A DNA stretch of 64,000 nt from the NCBI RefSeq assembly GCF_047496725.1, contig NC_132974.1, forward strand, positions 3,789,501-3,853,500. Reading direction: 5' to 3'. This document shows positions 12,978 through 24,932 of the stretch, one piece after another. Numbering within the stretch: the first letter of the stretch is position 1; every line of letters begins with the position of its first letter. Source of the stretch: Anoplolepis gracilipes (taxonomy: Eukaryota > Arthropoda > Insecta > Hymenoptera > Formicidae). Made by a program: the position numbers and the translations under genes. The notes under the pieces are model-generated. The model was not told where the DNA came from. It made no database searches and worked only from the letters and a program-made list of their open reading frames with translations.

Positions 12978-13860
12978 GTGAGGTGAGGTCAGGGGGGATA
13001 TCTCGTTCGCGGAAATTGATTAACGGGATTCATCCCCTGCTGACGAGTTCGCGGAATTCATTTGTCCTACGATATATCGGTACGGATACATGTTAATCCC
13101 AGCCGTCCAGGCGTGTACCTACATGTATATCGCTCGTATGGAATTAATGATACAATGTAGTGCACAGTGAATATATAGGCTCAGGCTCTCCGGCCAGAAA
13201 TTTCAATTTCATTGTAGTCTCGGACAAGTTACCACTCGTCAATCCGTGCTTCAATAGGAACCCGTATAAATGTATCTTTTGTTCGCTGATTAAATTAATC
13301 TCGAATAAATTTTCGAGAATCGTCTGTATTAGCTACAAAATATAATTCCCTGTGAGCTCCCTTCGATGTGTTTTTAGCCAGAAATCTGTGTAAGAAGTGT
13401 ATTAGAACTTGTATGTATGTGTGTGACATTCCAGTGTTTCTAAAATTATAATTCCGGATTCTTCAATAAACTTTAAATGGATTCCTTTGAAGAAAAAATC
13501 TCGAACAATATAAGTTGTGTGCATACTTTTAATAGTTATTAGTAAATTCTTGATAATTTTGATTAATCTTTTTTATAAATAGTATATTTATAAATATATT
13601 TGAAGCTGCAAAACTAAAGGAAGTAAATGGGAAGAGTTTATTATGTGATTATAAAAAGTAACTATGTAAAGAAATGTTTATTTCCACTCGCTTTATTATT
13701 GTTTTAGTCACAAAATATTTTCGAATTGATCAAAATAACTGTGATTAATAAAAAATATTAGTTAATGCTGCAATTATTATTCTTGTTAGAGATTAAGTGC
13801 TTATTTGTTATTCATATTACGTAAAAACTTGCATGTAAAGCACCTTACTTTGTCTTACAG

Positions 13861-13878
13861 ATGCCTTTCACGTTGTAA
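13861..13878 (+). other. Five-codon upstream ORF in the CYRI 5' UTR
   Basis: The exon carrying the CYRI start begins right after the acceptor TTGTCTTACAG. Its first three bases are ATG, giving a complete mini-ORF (MPFTL then TAA) that ends 34 bases before the main ATG at 13913. Its ATG follows the acceptor, so its context depends on which upstream exon is joined. It could lower or modulate translation. Confidence 0.6.
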
Positions 13879-13912
13879 AGTGACACTTGTGGAAAGAAGC
13901 AGTACTCTTACG

Positions 13913-13997
13913 ATGGGTAAGCTTTTGAGTCTTTTGGCTCGAGACGAGTCTACCTGTTGCACGCCTCAAAAGTATGACGTTTTCTTAGATTTCGAAA
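13913..13997 (+). CDS. CYRIB: CYRI coding exon 1
   Basis: Codes for residues 1-28 plus the first base of codon 29. It begins MGKLLSLLARDE and ends FLDFE, with donor GTAAGT. Gly2 is the expected lipidated residue. The exon itself starts at about 13861 with 52 bases of 5' UTR. Confidence 0.95.
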
Positions 13998-14096
13998 GTA
14001 AGTCATATTTATTTTTTTCATAGAGAATTTTAATATTAATTCTAAGCACTATTTTTACATGAGCTATTACGTACTAATTTTTTTTCCCACGAAAAA

Positions 14097-14154
<58 letters not shown>

Positions 14155-16106
14155 AGCTATGAAAAAATATTTAAAAAATAACCAAAAACAATTAAAAAGT
14201 AACATATTTTGTATATTTTATATGTAATAAAAAATATAATCCATGAAGCGTTTCATAAATTCTATACACAACGAAAATACATAAAACATATTGATTTTGA
14301 CAAAATCCGTTTGTTTTATTTCTTGTTCTCAGATGCGCAGCCATCAGATATCGAACGCGAAACGTTTGAGGCAGTGCAAAGGGTGCTAAAAAATTCAGAA
14401 TCTATTTTGGAGGAAATACAATGCTATAAAGGAGCCGGGAAAGAAATTAGAGAAGCGATTTCGGCTCCCACGGAGGAATGCCAAAGGAAAGCTTATCTAA
14501 CTGTAGCACCTCTTGTCGCGAAACTCAAACGATTTTATGAATTTTCCTTGGAACTCGGTATGTATCATTAACGATAACAGGTTTTTATAAATAGAGATAT
14601 TATATACTTCATCTCTTGGAGATTCGATATCGACGTGAATATTGGGAAAACTTCAATCTGCATTTACTTTTAGCCACATTTATGGCGCGTACTTTTAATT
14701 AATTAAATATTAATAACTATCCGGAGCGGAATATTCCATGAAAAAATATTTCGAACAGCAGTCTCTACATCTGATTTACTTTTTTGTATTAAATATTTGT
14801 GTGGATAAAAATATATTGAGAAATATCAATGATGATAAAAATATTAAATATACATTATTTAATCTTCTGTATTTTTGCATTTTGTTTTATTAATTACTCT
14901 TAATAAATGTCAATAAAAAAAGTCAAAAGAATTCGCGAATAATATTAAATTATTCAATAGTTATTATCGTTTTTTTATTAATATATTAATTATAATATAA
15001 TATATCATATATAATATAATATATCATATAATATAATATATATATAATATTAATTTTCAATTATTAATATCCCATTATATGTTTGCTTTTCTACGTTGAC
15101 TATATAATCTTCTAACACATAATCAATAATAATGATATAATACATATTCAGATACATAATAATAATAAATAATCAATATAATATTACTAATAATATTAGT
15201 TAGTAATATTAATATTAATTAATTTTCACATATATTTTGCGGGAATTTATTTTGAAAATTGTTATTTTGTTAATATTATCTTCGATGTTTCGCATAAATT
15301 AATTTCGATATTTATCTTGGTAATAATTCATTTATTTACATGTGCAGAAAGGGTTGTACCGAAAATTTTGGGACAACTATGTTCGGGAAATCTCTCACCG
15401 ACGCAACATCTGGAGACGCAACAGGCCCTAGTTAAGCAATTGGCAGAGATACTGGAATTTGTATTGAAGTTCGACGAACATAAAATGAAAACGCCTGCGA
15501 TCCAGAACGACTTCAGTTACTATCGAAGGACATTGACAAGGGCGTCGTTGGCGCGACAGGACAACGCCGAGAAGGATCTAGTTGTCGGCAACGAGCTCGC
15601 CAACCGAATGTCCTTGTTCTACGCCCACGCGACACCCATGCTTCGTGTTCTGAGTCACGCGACCATTACTTTCTTGATGGACGTAAGTGGTATTGCTTCT
15701 CTACATTATTCTCGTTCGTGCGGCCTCCCATTGTTGCCCGGACAATTATTGATCCGGCCAGATGCTAACTGATGGCAATTAGCTGAAATTCTGCGGTAAT
15801 ATAGGCGGTTACTCAATGTGTCCCTTAATTATTCCCTGGTTGAAGGAACAATTCTCTGTTTCTTTCGAAATTATATGGAACATACATAAAATTGTTTACT
15901 TCATTAGCATCGAATATATTTTGATACATGATAATGTATCTTCTTTTAAAAAATCACAAATATAAAATTGTTTTTAACGACAATTTTTTTAAGAATTAAT
16001 ATTAGTAATTGTAATTAATAAATTATTAATATTAATAATTATAAATTAATACTGACATTTTTCAAATATATTTATATATTTTTATATTTGTATATATTTA
16101 ATTTTT

Positions 16107-16140
<34 letters not shown>

Positions 16141-17473
16141 GTTATATGTAGAAAAATATGTGATAAACAATACTCAATTTTAGCTTTAAATTAAAAGTAT
16201 AGTAAAGATACATTTTGTCTATTTCATTTATTTAATAAAACTATTTCATAAATTTTGATCACGATGACACATATACAAATATTTTTAACGTTGCAATAAA
16301 TCATCATTAGCTTTTGTTCGCATTGATTGCAATGACAAATATCAGCGTTACATGATCGACATGAAATACAATAGCAAGGCAGACAGTAAAAATTTGTCCA
16401 TGAAAATAATGGGTCTGCTGAAGCAGCAAATTGGCAGGTATTCTGGTCTGCGATTTAAATTATCTCTATAAACTACATCGATCAAACAAACAAATATGTC
16501 ATGACGAACAGATGTTCAATATTGTACGCAAGATTTTAATTAAAATCGATGACTAAATAATAATGTAATATTGGAGGTATCTTCAATTTACGTATAATAA
16601 AAATATGCATTTTAATAAAGAACGATGTGTTTTTTTCACGTAATATAAGCTGTACAACAGAATATTAAAAAAATCTAGAAATTTATATATAGAAAATATT
16701 CGTAAATTTTTTATATAAAGAGAAAAATTGTTCTCCATTTACAATAATGTTTAACCTCCATAAAATTTTCTTTATTTTTTTAGAACGAAGATATAGCAAG
16801 AGAAAATATAACAGAAACGCTTGGTACAATGGCAAAAGTGTGTCTTCGAATGTTGGAAAATCCGTAAGTACTGTGTCTATCAAAATGCAAAGATAGCTTT
16901 TACCAAGAAATTTCTTCGAAGCTAATTTGGGAAATATTTTCTCCCAGGAATCTGTTGGCGCAATTCCAACGAGAAGAGACCCAGCTCTTTGTTTTAAGAG
17001 TCATGGTAGGTTTGGTAATCCTCTACGATCATGTACATCCCCAAGGTGCCTTTGTAAAGGGTTCGAATGTGGATGTGAGTACCAAAAAATTGTAGTGAAT
17101 TTTCTATTTTAGGAAAAAGTTTCTTAATGAACATTGCTTTAACTTTTTATTAATTTATGTTATAATTTTAATTTCATAAATATGTAGGTTGAAATATTCT
17201 AAAATATATAAATAATTTTTAAGAATCTGACAATACCACGTAGAAAAATATTCATTGTAAAATTTGCAAATAGAAATCTAGTTTCATTTATATTTTTTCA
17301 AGGACAATAATAATTCTATATGTCTAATCAAACAGGTCAAAGGCTGTGTAAAACTATTAAAGGATCAGCCGCCTTGTAAGAGCGAAGGTCTGCTGAATGC
17401 CCTTCGCTATACCACGAAGCACTTAAACGAGGAGAACACGCCGAAAAATATAAAAAATCTGCTGGCCGCATGA
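13913..17473 (+). CDS. CYRIB: CYRI protein (CYFIP-related Rac1 interactor, FAM49/CYRIB family), six coding exons
   Basis: The exons join as 13913-13997, 14333-14557, 15348-15682, 16784-16863, 16948-17074 and 17336-17473: 990 bases, 329 residues plus stop. The vertebrate family members are about 324 residues, so the gene is complete. All introns are GT-AG and the phases agree. The product is a DUF1394 (CYFIP/FAM49 Rac1-binding) protein. In animals CYRI binds GTP-Rac1 at the membrane and restrains the SCAR/WAVE complex, limiting lamellipodial actin. Visible hallmarks are MGKLL with Gly2 (the N-myristoylation site of the family), FLDFENAQP around residues 24-32, AIQNDFSYYRR ending in the Arg163-Arg164 pair that matches the Rac1-contact arginines of CYRI-B, NELANRMSLFYA at 185-196, ILYDHVHP at 266-273 and EGLLNALRYTTKHLNEE near the C terminus. 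The ATG has A at -3 and G at +4. A five-codon uORF precedes it. The symbol is that of the vertebrate homologue. Confidence 0.96.
14106..14150. repeat. (GA)n microsatellite in CYRI intron 1
   Basis: About 22 uninterrupted GA units lie in the intron between coding exons 1 and 2. Confidence 0.95.
14333..14557 (+). CDS. CYRIB: CYRI coding exon 2
   Basis: Follows acceptor TTGTTCTCAG, completes Asn29 and continues AQPSDIERETFEAVQRVL. It contains the family motif YKGAGKEIREAI and the helix LVAKLKRFYEFSLEL. Donor is GTATGT. Confidence 0.95.
15348..15682 (+). CDS. CYRIB: CYRI coding exon 3 (Rac1-binding core)
   Basis: Follows acceptor CATGTGCAG and completes Glu104. It holds SPTQHLETQQALVKQ, the invariant AIQNDFSYYRRTL with the double arginine (163-164), and NELANRMSLFYAHATPML. 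It ends in Asp215 with donor GTAAGT. The last few residues (SHATITFLMD) are less like the usual family SDATxKFVxx. Confidence 0.95.
16110..16137. repeat. (TA)n microsatellite in CYRI intron 3
   Basis: About 14 TA units in the long intron between exons 3 and 4. Confidence 0.9.
16289..16468 (+). other. Exon-like open frame inside CYRI intron 3, unidentified
   Basis: A 60-codon frame between stops reads, in its middle, LAFVRIDCNDKYQRYM, IDMKYNSKADSKNLSMK and IMGLLKQQIGR. It has balanced, protein-like composition unlike the AT-rich intron around it. Just after IGR lies a possible donor (GGCAG followed by GTATTC, exon end 16437), and ATATCAG before CGTTACATG (16346) could be an acceptor. As a cassette (16346-16437, 92 bases) it would shift the CYRI frame. 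Read through, it would give a shortened CYRI with a new tail ending at the stop before 16472. It could equally be a fragment of another gene copied into the intron. I do not recognise the family. Confidence 0.4.
16784..16863 (+). CDS. CYRIB: CYRI coding exon 4
   Basis: Follows acceptor TTTATTTTTTTAG. It codes NEDIARENITETLGTMAKV and CLRMLEN plus two bases of Pro242. Donor is GTAAGT. ENITETLGTMAKVC matches the family's ENTT-cLsTMAsVC segment. Confidence 0.94.
16948..17074 (+). CDS. CYRIB: CYRI coding exon 5
   Basis: Follows acceptor TTCTCCCAG, completes Pro242 and codes NLLAQFQREETQLF, VLRVMVGLVILYDHVHPQG and AFVKGSNVD. Donor is GTGAGT. The VMVGLVILYDHVHP stretch is the most conserved C-terminal motif of the family. 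Confidence 0.95.
17336..17473 (+). CDS. CYRIB: CYRI coding exon 6 and stop
   Basis: Follows acceptor CTAATCAAACAG. It codes VKGCVKLLKDQPPCKSEG and LLNALRYTTKHLNEENTPK, ending NIKNLLAA and TGA. The C terminus is of the usual length for the family. Confidence 0.95.
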   Translation, partial: VKGCVKLLKDQPPCKSEGLLNALRYTTKHLNEENTPKNIKNLLAA

Positions 17474-19517
17474 TTACCGAAGCAACGCGGCTGCTGCATC
17501 AGAAGTTGAAGCTTGCCGAAACCGCATTTTTTCTCAGATACTTCTTGAACGGTATCGTCTCAAACGACCGTCTTTGTAGCTCCGCAGATCCAAGAGTCTT
17601 ATTCGTGCGTAAAGCGGTCTTCTTTTCCGCGCGCACCCGGTTTGGCGGACCACACGCGTGTTCTCGGAATTACATCAAAAGCTGCCCTTAAACTGCCGAG
17701 ATATTTGAAGTTTTCGAACAAAAAAATGATTAATTGACGTTGACGTCAAATTCGTAAAACGATCGATCCCAACGTGTTCCTTTTATTTTCCTATAGTCGT
17801 CCGAAACAGTTCACGTGTGTGATTATATATTACTTATTTTATTTTTGTCGATATTACATATTACGCGAAACATTGTTGTGTCGGTGAAACTTTAACGAAC
17901 ATTCTCTCTCTGATTAAGCATTTAAAGTTTTTATTAAGTATTTTGATGTTTCTGTTAACGATCTGCACGAGTTTTCAATTTATAAAATCTGCTTAACGAT
18001 AGGAAAAATTAAGTAAAAATCGAAATAGATTTTTGCGCACAGTGACCATTTTTTATGCAGCATTTCAACCAAAGTTGTTTATTAACCTAATTTTCGCCTG
18101 AAAGGACGAAAAGTTGATTAGAGCATATCATAGTGTATTTATAGGATAACATTGATGGTGGACTTTTGGGGGTGTTACAAAGAGAGCTTTAATCACGTTA
18201 TGAATATTATGGAGATTTTTAGCTCTTGTTTTCTTTGTTGAATGGCGGGCGAGAGGGTGGATTGTGAAACTGTGAAGTGTTGTAAGTCGCAAAGTCGAAT
18301 ACTGTGCCCCGGCACAAATATTATTTTATCAATATAACCCCATATTTGGAAAATATTCGGAATTTATATTTGAAATGTATCCAATATATTATTGTGTGAT
18401 CTAAAAATCATATTTTCTAGCTTTCCCTTATATATGATTGAAAAATAGAAGAACACCAAAGATGCTTTTAGTAGTGTATAGTAAAGTTGCGAAAACGGCA
18501 GATGTTATTTATTATTATTATTATTATCATTACAATATATATATATATATATATCATATTATATTATTATTATAAATGATCTTATGAAAGTCCTATTTAT
18601 AGTAACTACCACGAACTCGCATGATGTCAGTGATGATCATTTACATATAAATAGGGATGTACAAATGTAATTGTACACATAATTTACCGTATTTCCTCCT
18701 ATAAGCAACCATACATTTTGAAGAAAAGTGACTTAAATCCCGAATTTTTTGCATTAAAAAATTTATTATTTTATTATTTTACAATTAATTTTTCGCGTTT
18801 GTTTTCTTACATTTTCACAGATTAGAAAATTATTCGATGTTTCAATTTCCAGTGCTAAGTTTTGTTAATAATTTCATATCCATTATTGATAAGATCATCT
18901 TGATATATGTATAAATTTTCTGTCTTCCTACCTATCATATTTTGTTGGACAAACCTTAGGATTAGTTTTTTATACATATGACGCGCAAATATCAGGAAAA
19001 AAATTTACAGGAATTTTGGAACTGACTTTAACACAAAACATCTTCTTGCACGTTTTAGAGATTAATACTTTGAAGACTGCTTGCCGACCATAATGTGAAA
19101 CCTTGTGTAATAAGTATTACATAAAAATTGAAAATCACACATTTACATAAGAATTTACCATTAAACGCTCATCAGTAGCGAACCTCAAACACTCAGAACT
19201 ATATATATACAGATTGTTATCATGTATTAATGACATTCACACAGATATTACTGTTACATTGGCACTTATCCATTGTAACAAATGCCCTGAATTATTGCCT
19301 TGGTAATTTTTAAGAAAAAGATAATGAACACAGTATTCAGTTAATTTTACATTCGTTGTATGTTTTATTTCATAACGTTATTCAATGTCAATTAACACGA
19401 GAAATATTATTACCGCACATATTACGATTGTACTTGAATTAAATTAAAAACCCCTGAAACGCATAAAGTTTATAATTATTTCAATGGTTACTTTGATGAT
19501 TAATTCCTCGCAATAAA
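17474..19517 (+). other. CYRI 3' UTR and downstream AT-rich DNA
   Basis: No further coding exon is seen after the CYRI stop. The first canonical AATAAA I find downstream is at 19512-19517; ATTAAA variants occur earlier (about 18753). The 3' end is therefore undecided, and a long 3' UTR is possible. A perfect palindrome TTGACGTCAA lies at 17740-17749, and a (TA)n run at about 18534-18554. Confidence 0.5.
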
Positions 19518-20485
19518 AATGCGTACATTACGCGATAAACATTATATATATGATTGTCTTCACCAGACCCTTCCTTCCTTTCTACTGCTTATATTGTTGA
19601 TATTATTAATTTTTCATCAATCTATGCATTCGCGTGAATTATTTTACTATACATATTTTAATAACGTTATAACTAGACGATAAAAATATCGCATAAATCT
19701 TTAATAAACAATATTTCATCATCCATATGTAAAATTATTATGTTTTATATCTTATAACGATATAATTGAAAATGTAATATTTTCAAAAAAAAAGCATTGA
19801 TATTTTATTTTACATTTAAAATTTTAAATGATTAAAATAATTATAGATTGTCAGAGAGAAGTAAATATAAAGTCTACTCTTTATATTTTTTTAAAGCTTA
19901 CATTTAAAACCTAAAATATGCAATTTTATTTTGAAACTGAAATTGATAAATATATTTCAGAAAGTAATCTATTTTTACTACAGCAGGTTACAAAACTATT
20001 AGGAAGACAACAAATAAGTTATACATATACATCAAGAGGATCTTATCAGTAATGGATACGATATTATTAACAATAAGTAATATTATAAACTGTTGTATTA
20101 TCAGTCGGTATTTCACGAAAGCAAAGTTTTAGGTAAAAGGATCATGACTTTTTCAAAAGATGGAACATTAGAGTTAAAAGCTGCTCATGGCCACGACAGT
20201 GTTATTAAGGCGCAATTCTTTAAATATTGATTGAAAGTGGGTTGGAGTCGATGGGTGGTGCTCGGTAGAGGGATGAAAGTGGAAGGTGGAAGCTGGTCGA
20301 ACTAGCGAGATGAAATGAGAAAGTTGACCAAGAAGGGAGAGACCATTTATTATATATGATAGGTGCGGTCGCTATCTTTATGGATTTTTTTCATTATAAT
20401 GCAAGCCATAGCAGAGATAAATTTTTAATTATCGGCTTAACAAAATTTGATTAAAACAGTTTTTATTCTTGAAGATTCTTGCAAG

Positions 20486-20546
<61 letters not shown>

Positions 20547-21040
20547 TCTATGTGTAAATTATATTTTTAAATTAATTATTCATAAGTGTTTTAATACATA
20601 TTCTACTGCAGAATTATATTTATTACAATATTTAAATAATAATGCGTCATAATTAAACAAACATGTTTTTTAAATGACAATACTTAAAGCTGACTAATAC
20701 TTTAAAAATTTTTCTTAAACAATACAAATTTGTAAAACAAAGTGCGATTTGTGTCAGATATAATCTTGTTTTGATTGGATATTTTTCTAAAAAAATTAAA
20801 ATATTATAATAGTTTGAAAAAAGAAAACACGGATTGTCGAAGTAAAGCTATCAATGATCAAATATTTTTTCTCATTATACATGCTACATATATGACGCAA
20901 TGGTTTAAAATTTTCTATCATTCCTATAATTTGATATTCCACACATACACACACACATAGAATCACAAGAAGAAATAAAATATTTTTTTATTATGAAAAA
21001 ATTGCATTTTAGTCTATATCAACAAATATAAATAAGGTGC
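19518..21040. other. AT-rich intergenic DNA, no gene seen
   Basis: Apart from the TA microsatellite at 20487 and a purine-rich patch around 20230-20340, nothing identifiable was found. Confidence 0.6.
20487..20543. repeat. Long (TA)n microsatellite
   Basis: About 28 uninterrupted TA units in AT-rich intergenic DNA. It could extrude as a cruciform and is likely length-variable. Confidence 0.95.
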
Positions 21041-21780
21041 AAATAAATTATTTGTGAATAAAATTTTGATTGTTGAACGCGGTACAGAAATTGTACCCAG
21101 TGAATTAACAATCGCGATTGCCATCCAAGAGCGGCCATGTTTTCGAAGGCGTCCGAGAATGTCGCCCAGCTTTTGTTTTGCCTTTAGCACGACCGCCACC
21201 GCCATCAGCACCACCCTTGTAGATTTCCCCTCCGCTCATCCCTTGCCGCTACGCACAATCCAGCGACCCTCTTTTTTTCGGGCTGGATGCTGCGGAGTGA
21301 GAGAGATGAATAGAGGGACCCCTATGGATTTTTTTTCCGTACCGCGAGAGCACCCGCTCTTCTCCGCATCCCTCCGCTCGCAATGTTTTAAGGGCTGCAA
21401 CAACGTCTGGCGGTGGTCCTAAAAAAATTCAACCTCCAATTTGTAAGGTTGGCGGCCTGTTTAATTGCGATATCCAATTCCTCTTCGCAATCCATCTTTT
21501 TTTCTCTTCCTTTTCTCGCTCAGCTTTTCTCTCTTTCTCTCTTTTGTTCTTTCATCCCTCTCGTTCGCGGTTTTCAAGGCGTCGAGATGGTTCATAAGGG
21601 CTGCTCGCTCGTTAATCTTCTGAGACGTTTTTTTTTCCTCTTTTTTTTTTACCGTTTCGAGATGCGACGTCGCCTCGGTCGAGAATAATAATGAGACTAA
21701 TTTGCACGACACACCTCGTACATTAATTCCTCGCACGCAGTTCTCTTTTCGAGCCGCCACTTGAAAGTCTTAGCGATACG
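21040..21780. other. GC-richer island with pyrimidine tract, function unknown
   Basis: CpG-containing sequence from about 21050 to 21420 is followed by a long C/T-rich tract on the + strand (about 21480-21660). Open frames here are low-complexity (Phe/Ser/Leu on +, Lys/Glu/Arg on -) and not convincing as genes. A regulatory role is possible. Confidence 0.4.
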
Positions 21781-24480
21781 AATCGCAGTTTTTTTAATAA
21801 CGATAATTTGAGGAGAAGAAAGACGACAGTTTCAATCATACGAAGAACAACAATTTCTGCAAATATGTCGAACATTAAACCATCCGTTTCTAACATGAAT
21901 ATTTTTAATATTTTAATTTTCTATTAAAATTGTGATAGTGCATAATGTATTCAATAATTAAATTATTATTATATAAAATAACATCACAGAAAATAGATAG
22001 ATAAGTGTCATGTTTATTATAGTTATTTATAGTTGTTTAATATAGTTATGCATAATATTTTATGTCATAAAGACAATTGAGATTGTTGTAAAATATAATT
22101 TTTTCAAAATGACATACATTTTCTCGCACACAATATATTATAAATGTAAAAATACTAAAATTTATTTAAAAAGTACACTTTTTATATTTATCTGTAATAT
22201 ATATTATTTATTTTTATAATCATTAAAAAATTAAAAACTTGACAATTCTCTGGTAATAAAGACATACATCGTAATTGAATTATTCCTGTTTGACAAAATC
22301 AATTTGACATAATGCGTTGATAACCTTCTATAAGAAAGTAGCAAACGGAATATTCTCACACATTTCTAAATATGTGTCTCAACAAGATTTTTGTAACAAG
22401 ATGTAACTGTGCCGATTTGTGATCAACTGCAAAAAAAACTGTACTCAGCGGGCGAGTATAATGCCGGAGTTTACAGTTTCGATGAGCACCCCTCGCGCGG
22501 TTAAATCATGCCACCCCTTTCTGTCCGCTATGCGGGACATTACGCAGCCTACTCTGGTGCGGCCGGTCTAATTGTGATATCGTTTTTTTCTCACTCGGCT
22601 TTTTTCTTATCTTTTTTTCAGCTCATCGCGTCCCGCTTACTCGCTTCTCCGCGCACACGGTTTTTTTGTCCGTTATTTTCCTGCCACCCGGTAATTATGT
22701 GGGCGCGGCGGACCAAACAAGGGAAGAAGCCGATGCGGCAAGGAAAAAAAAGTCGTTTTGCATATTTAAATCCCGCACATAGGGTGAACGGAAAAGGGTA
22801 GCGAGGAAGCGCGAAGTGCGAGTGAGGCAGGATGATGGGGCGTAAAAGGGTGAGTTCCAAATAACCCCTATGACGACGAAGCGAGATGGAGAACGGCGAG
22901 GGCGCGTGCGCCACGACAATGGGCCGTGTTTGCACACCCGAAAATTGGCCGACGCAGAAAAAGTGGCGACTGTCTCAGCATGAGACAAAAACTATTTGAA
23001 AAGAAAAAAACAGTCAAAGGGAAAACGATTAATCAGAGGACACGCGCTAACTACCACCAATGTCGTCACGCTGGCGCTTATTCGAAAGGATAGTTTGCTT
23101 TCGAATAAGATGATTACAGAACGATATATCACAGATATATTACGTAAGACACATTTTTTATATTATTTGAGACTTTCAAAATACTAAATTTTAACTTTTG
23201 TATCAAATTAGATATTTTAAGTAATATTTCGAATATTTATGATTGTGCTATAATTGTGATTACAATGCGGAAATGTCGAAGGTTTATAGTAAATATATCT
23301 CTTGCGATTGAATTGTAATAAATGTATATATATATATATATGATCTCTGATGTTAATTATAAACCTATAATTTTAAATGGATTAGTTATTAATAATAGAA
23401 TTTATTAAATTGTAATGTATAAAGATAAAACAAAATCTACAACTATTTTCTATCTGAAAAGTTTCACTAATCTCTAATTAATTAAATAATGTTATTATAT
23501 TGCAGAATTAATTCGTAGTTTTTCTTATAATAAAGTAATATTATTTGTCATCTCTGCGCTTAATGACACACTTTTCAATCAAGCCACAAATTGATTAGAA
23601 TCGCGGGAATATTTTTTTTCCAGATGCTGTCATAATGCATCACGCGCTTCGACATATAAGATACGTGAACGTAGGCCAGCATCGATCGCGGGGATTAGTC
23701 CGATCCAATTTTCCGCGGACGATAAATTAGAATTTATGAAATGAGCGTGAAAGGCGGTGCGCGAGTTCTTCGAGGGTGAGCTCTCTCGTGAGGGAAGTCC
23801 AGTTTCTGCCTGCCATCTCTATGAGCACCTTCCTCACCCCCGCAAAACTCTCGCACTCTCCCTTCTCAACCGGAACTAATAGTTTTTCCTCTGTTTTTTT
23901 CACACGATGCCCCGCGGTGCCCGACAGAATTGCATCGTTCTGGTCGTCAGCAATTTTCGTGCTGACTCTCATAAAAGTCGTTATTATATCGGTTGGATGG
24001 AAAATAATTTTATCCTCATAATATAACTTGTACTCCTATGTGACAAGAATGAGCAAAAAATAAAGAGAAAGGAAGGATAAATAGTTCAAAGTATAATTAG
24101 AGACATAATAAGAATTCTGTTAAAAATCAATTTTTCTATCTATTTTATTTTTGAATTTATAATTATTCTAAAAGATGGCAAAAATTTCAATATTGTTCTT
24201 TGTTTAACATCTGATTTATTCCCTATGTATAACGTATTTTATATTGTATACGTATATATAATGCGTGATATTTATAACATGAAGTTATTTTAAGCAGTTA
24301 TTGTGAGTAATATAACAAAAAAATTACTTATACGAAATATTAAATATTATTAAATATATAAAAATATATTATTAAATATATATTATAATTACATATTTAC
24401 ATTCAAGATCTTATTGCTTAAATATTATAATTTTAAATGTGTTTTCTTTTGTATGCAATATTCAATTTTTAATTCTTTTT
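21781..24480. other. AT-rich DNA with two GC-rich islands (22440-23110, 23590-24010)
   Basis: The islands interrupt AT-rich sequence sharply. Both have open frames on both strands, but these lack splice-phase support or recognisable motifs. A (TA)n run lies at about 23322-23342. No gene is called. Confidence 0.5.
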
Positions 24481-24840
24481 CAAATTTCTTCTCTAAATCC
24501 AATTGTATGTTTATCAATCATTATGGGGGTTGCACGTTGAGAACACTCCATTTTGGAGCGCGAAGGACTAGTCGATCCGTTCGATAGACATCGAGGACCG
24601 ACAGATGTTTCCCATTTTTTCACACTCCCTCTCCTCTCTCGATGGAACACCGTTATTTTCGCAAAAAAGTACCCCGAAACCGATCGGCCGCTTCCGCACA
24701 CACGTGATCATGTCCCGTTTCACGAACGGATGTTTCGTCGACCGATCGTTCCCTTTCGAGGGGTTCGGAAAATGTTTCGTCGAACAGCTCGTAAGCATCG
24801 ATCTCGCTTATCGCTTTTCTTCTTTTTAGTTCAGTAATAA
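24480..24840. other. GC-rich island, overlapping open frames, no gene called
   Basis: Several frames on both strands are open at once, which is expected of GC-rich DNA. None shows conserved motifs. Confidence 0.4.
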
Positions 24841-24932
24841 GTCATTGCTTTGCATGTCGTGTGTGTTATATATAAATAAATTTTCGCACAAGTATACTGT
24901 ATTTTGAAATCATGACATATATATATATATAT

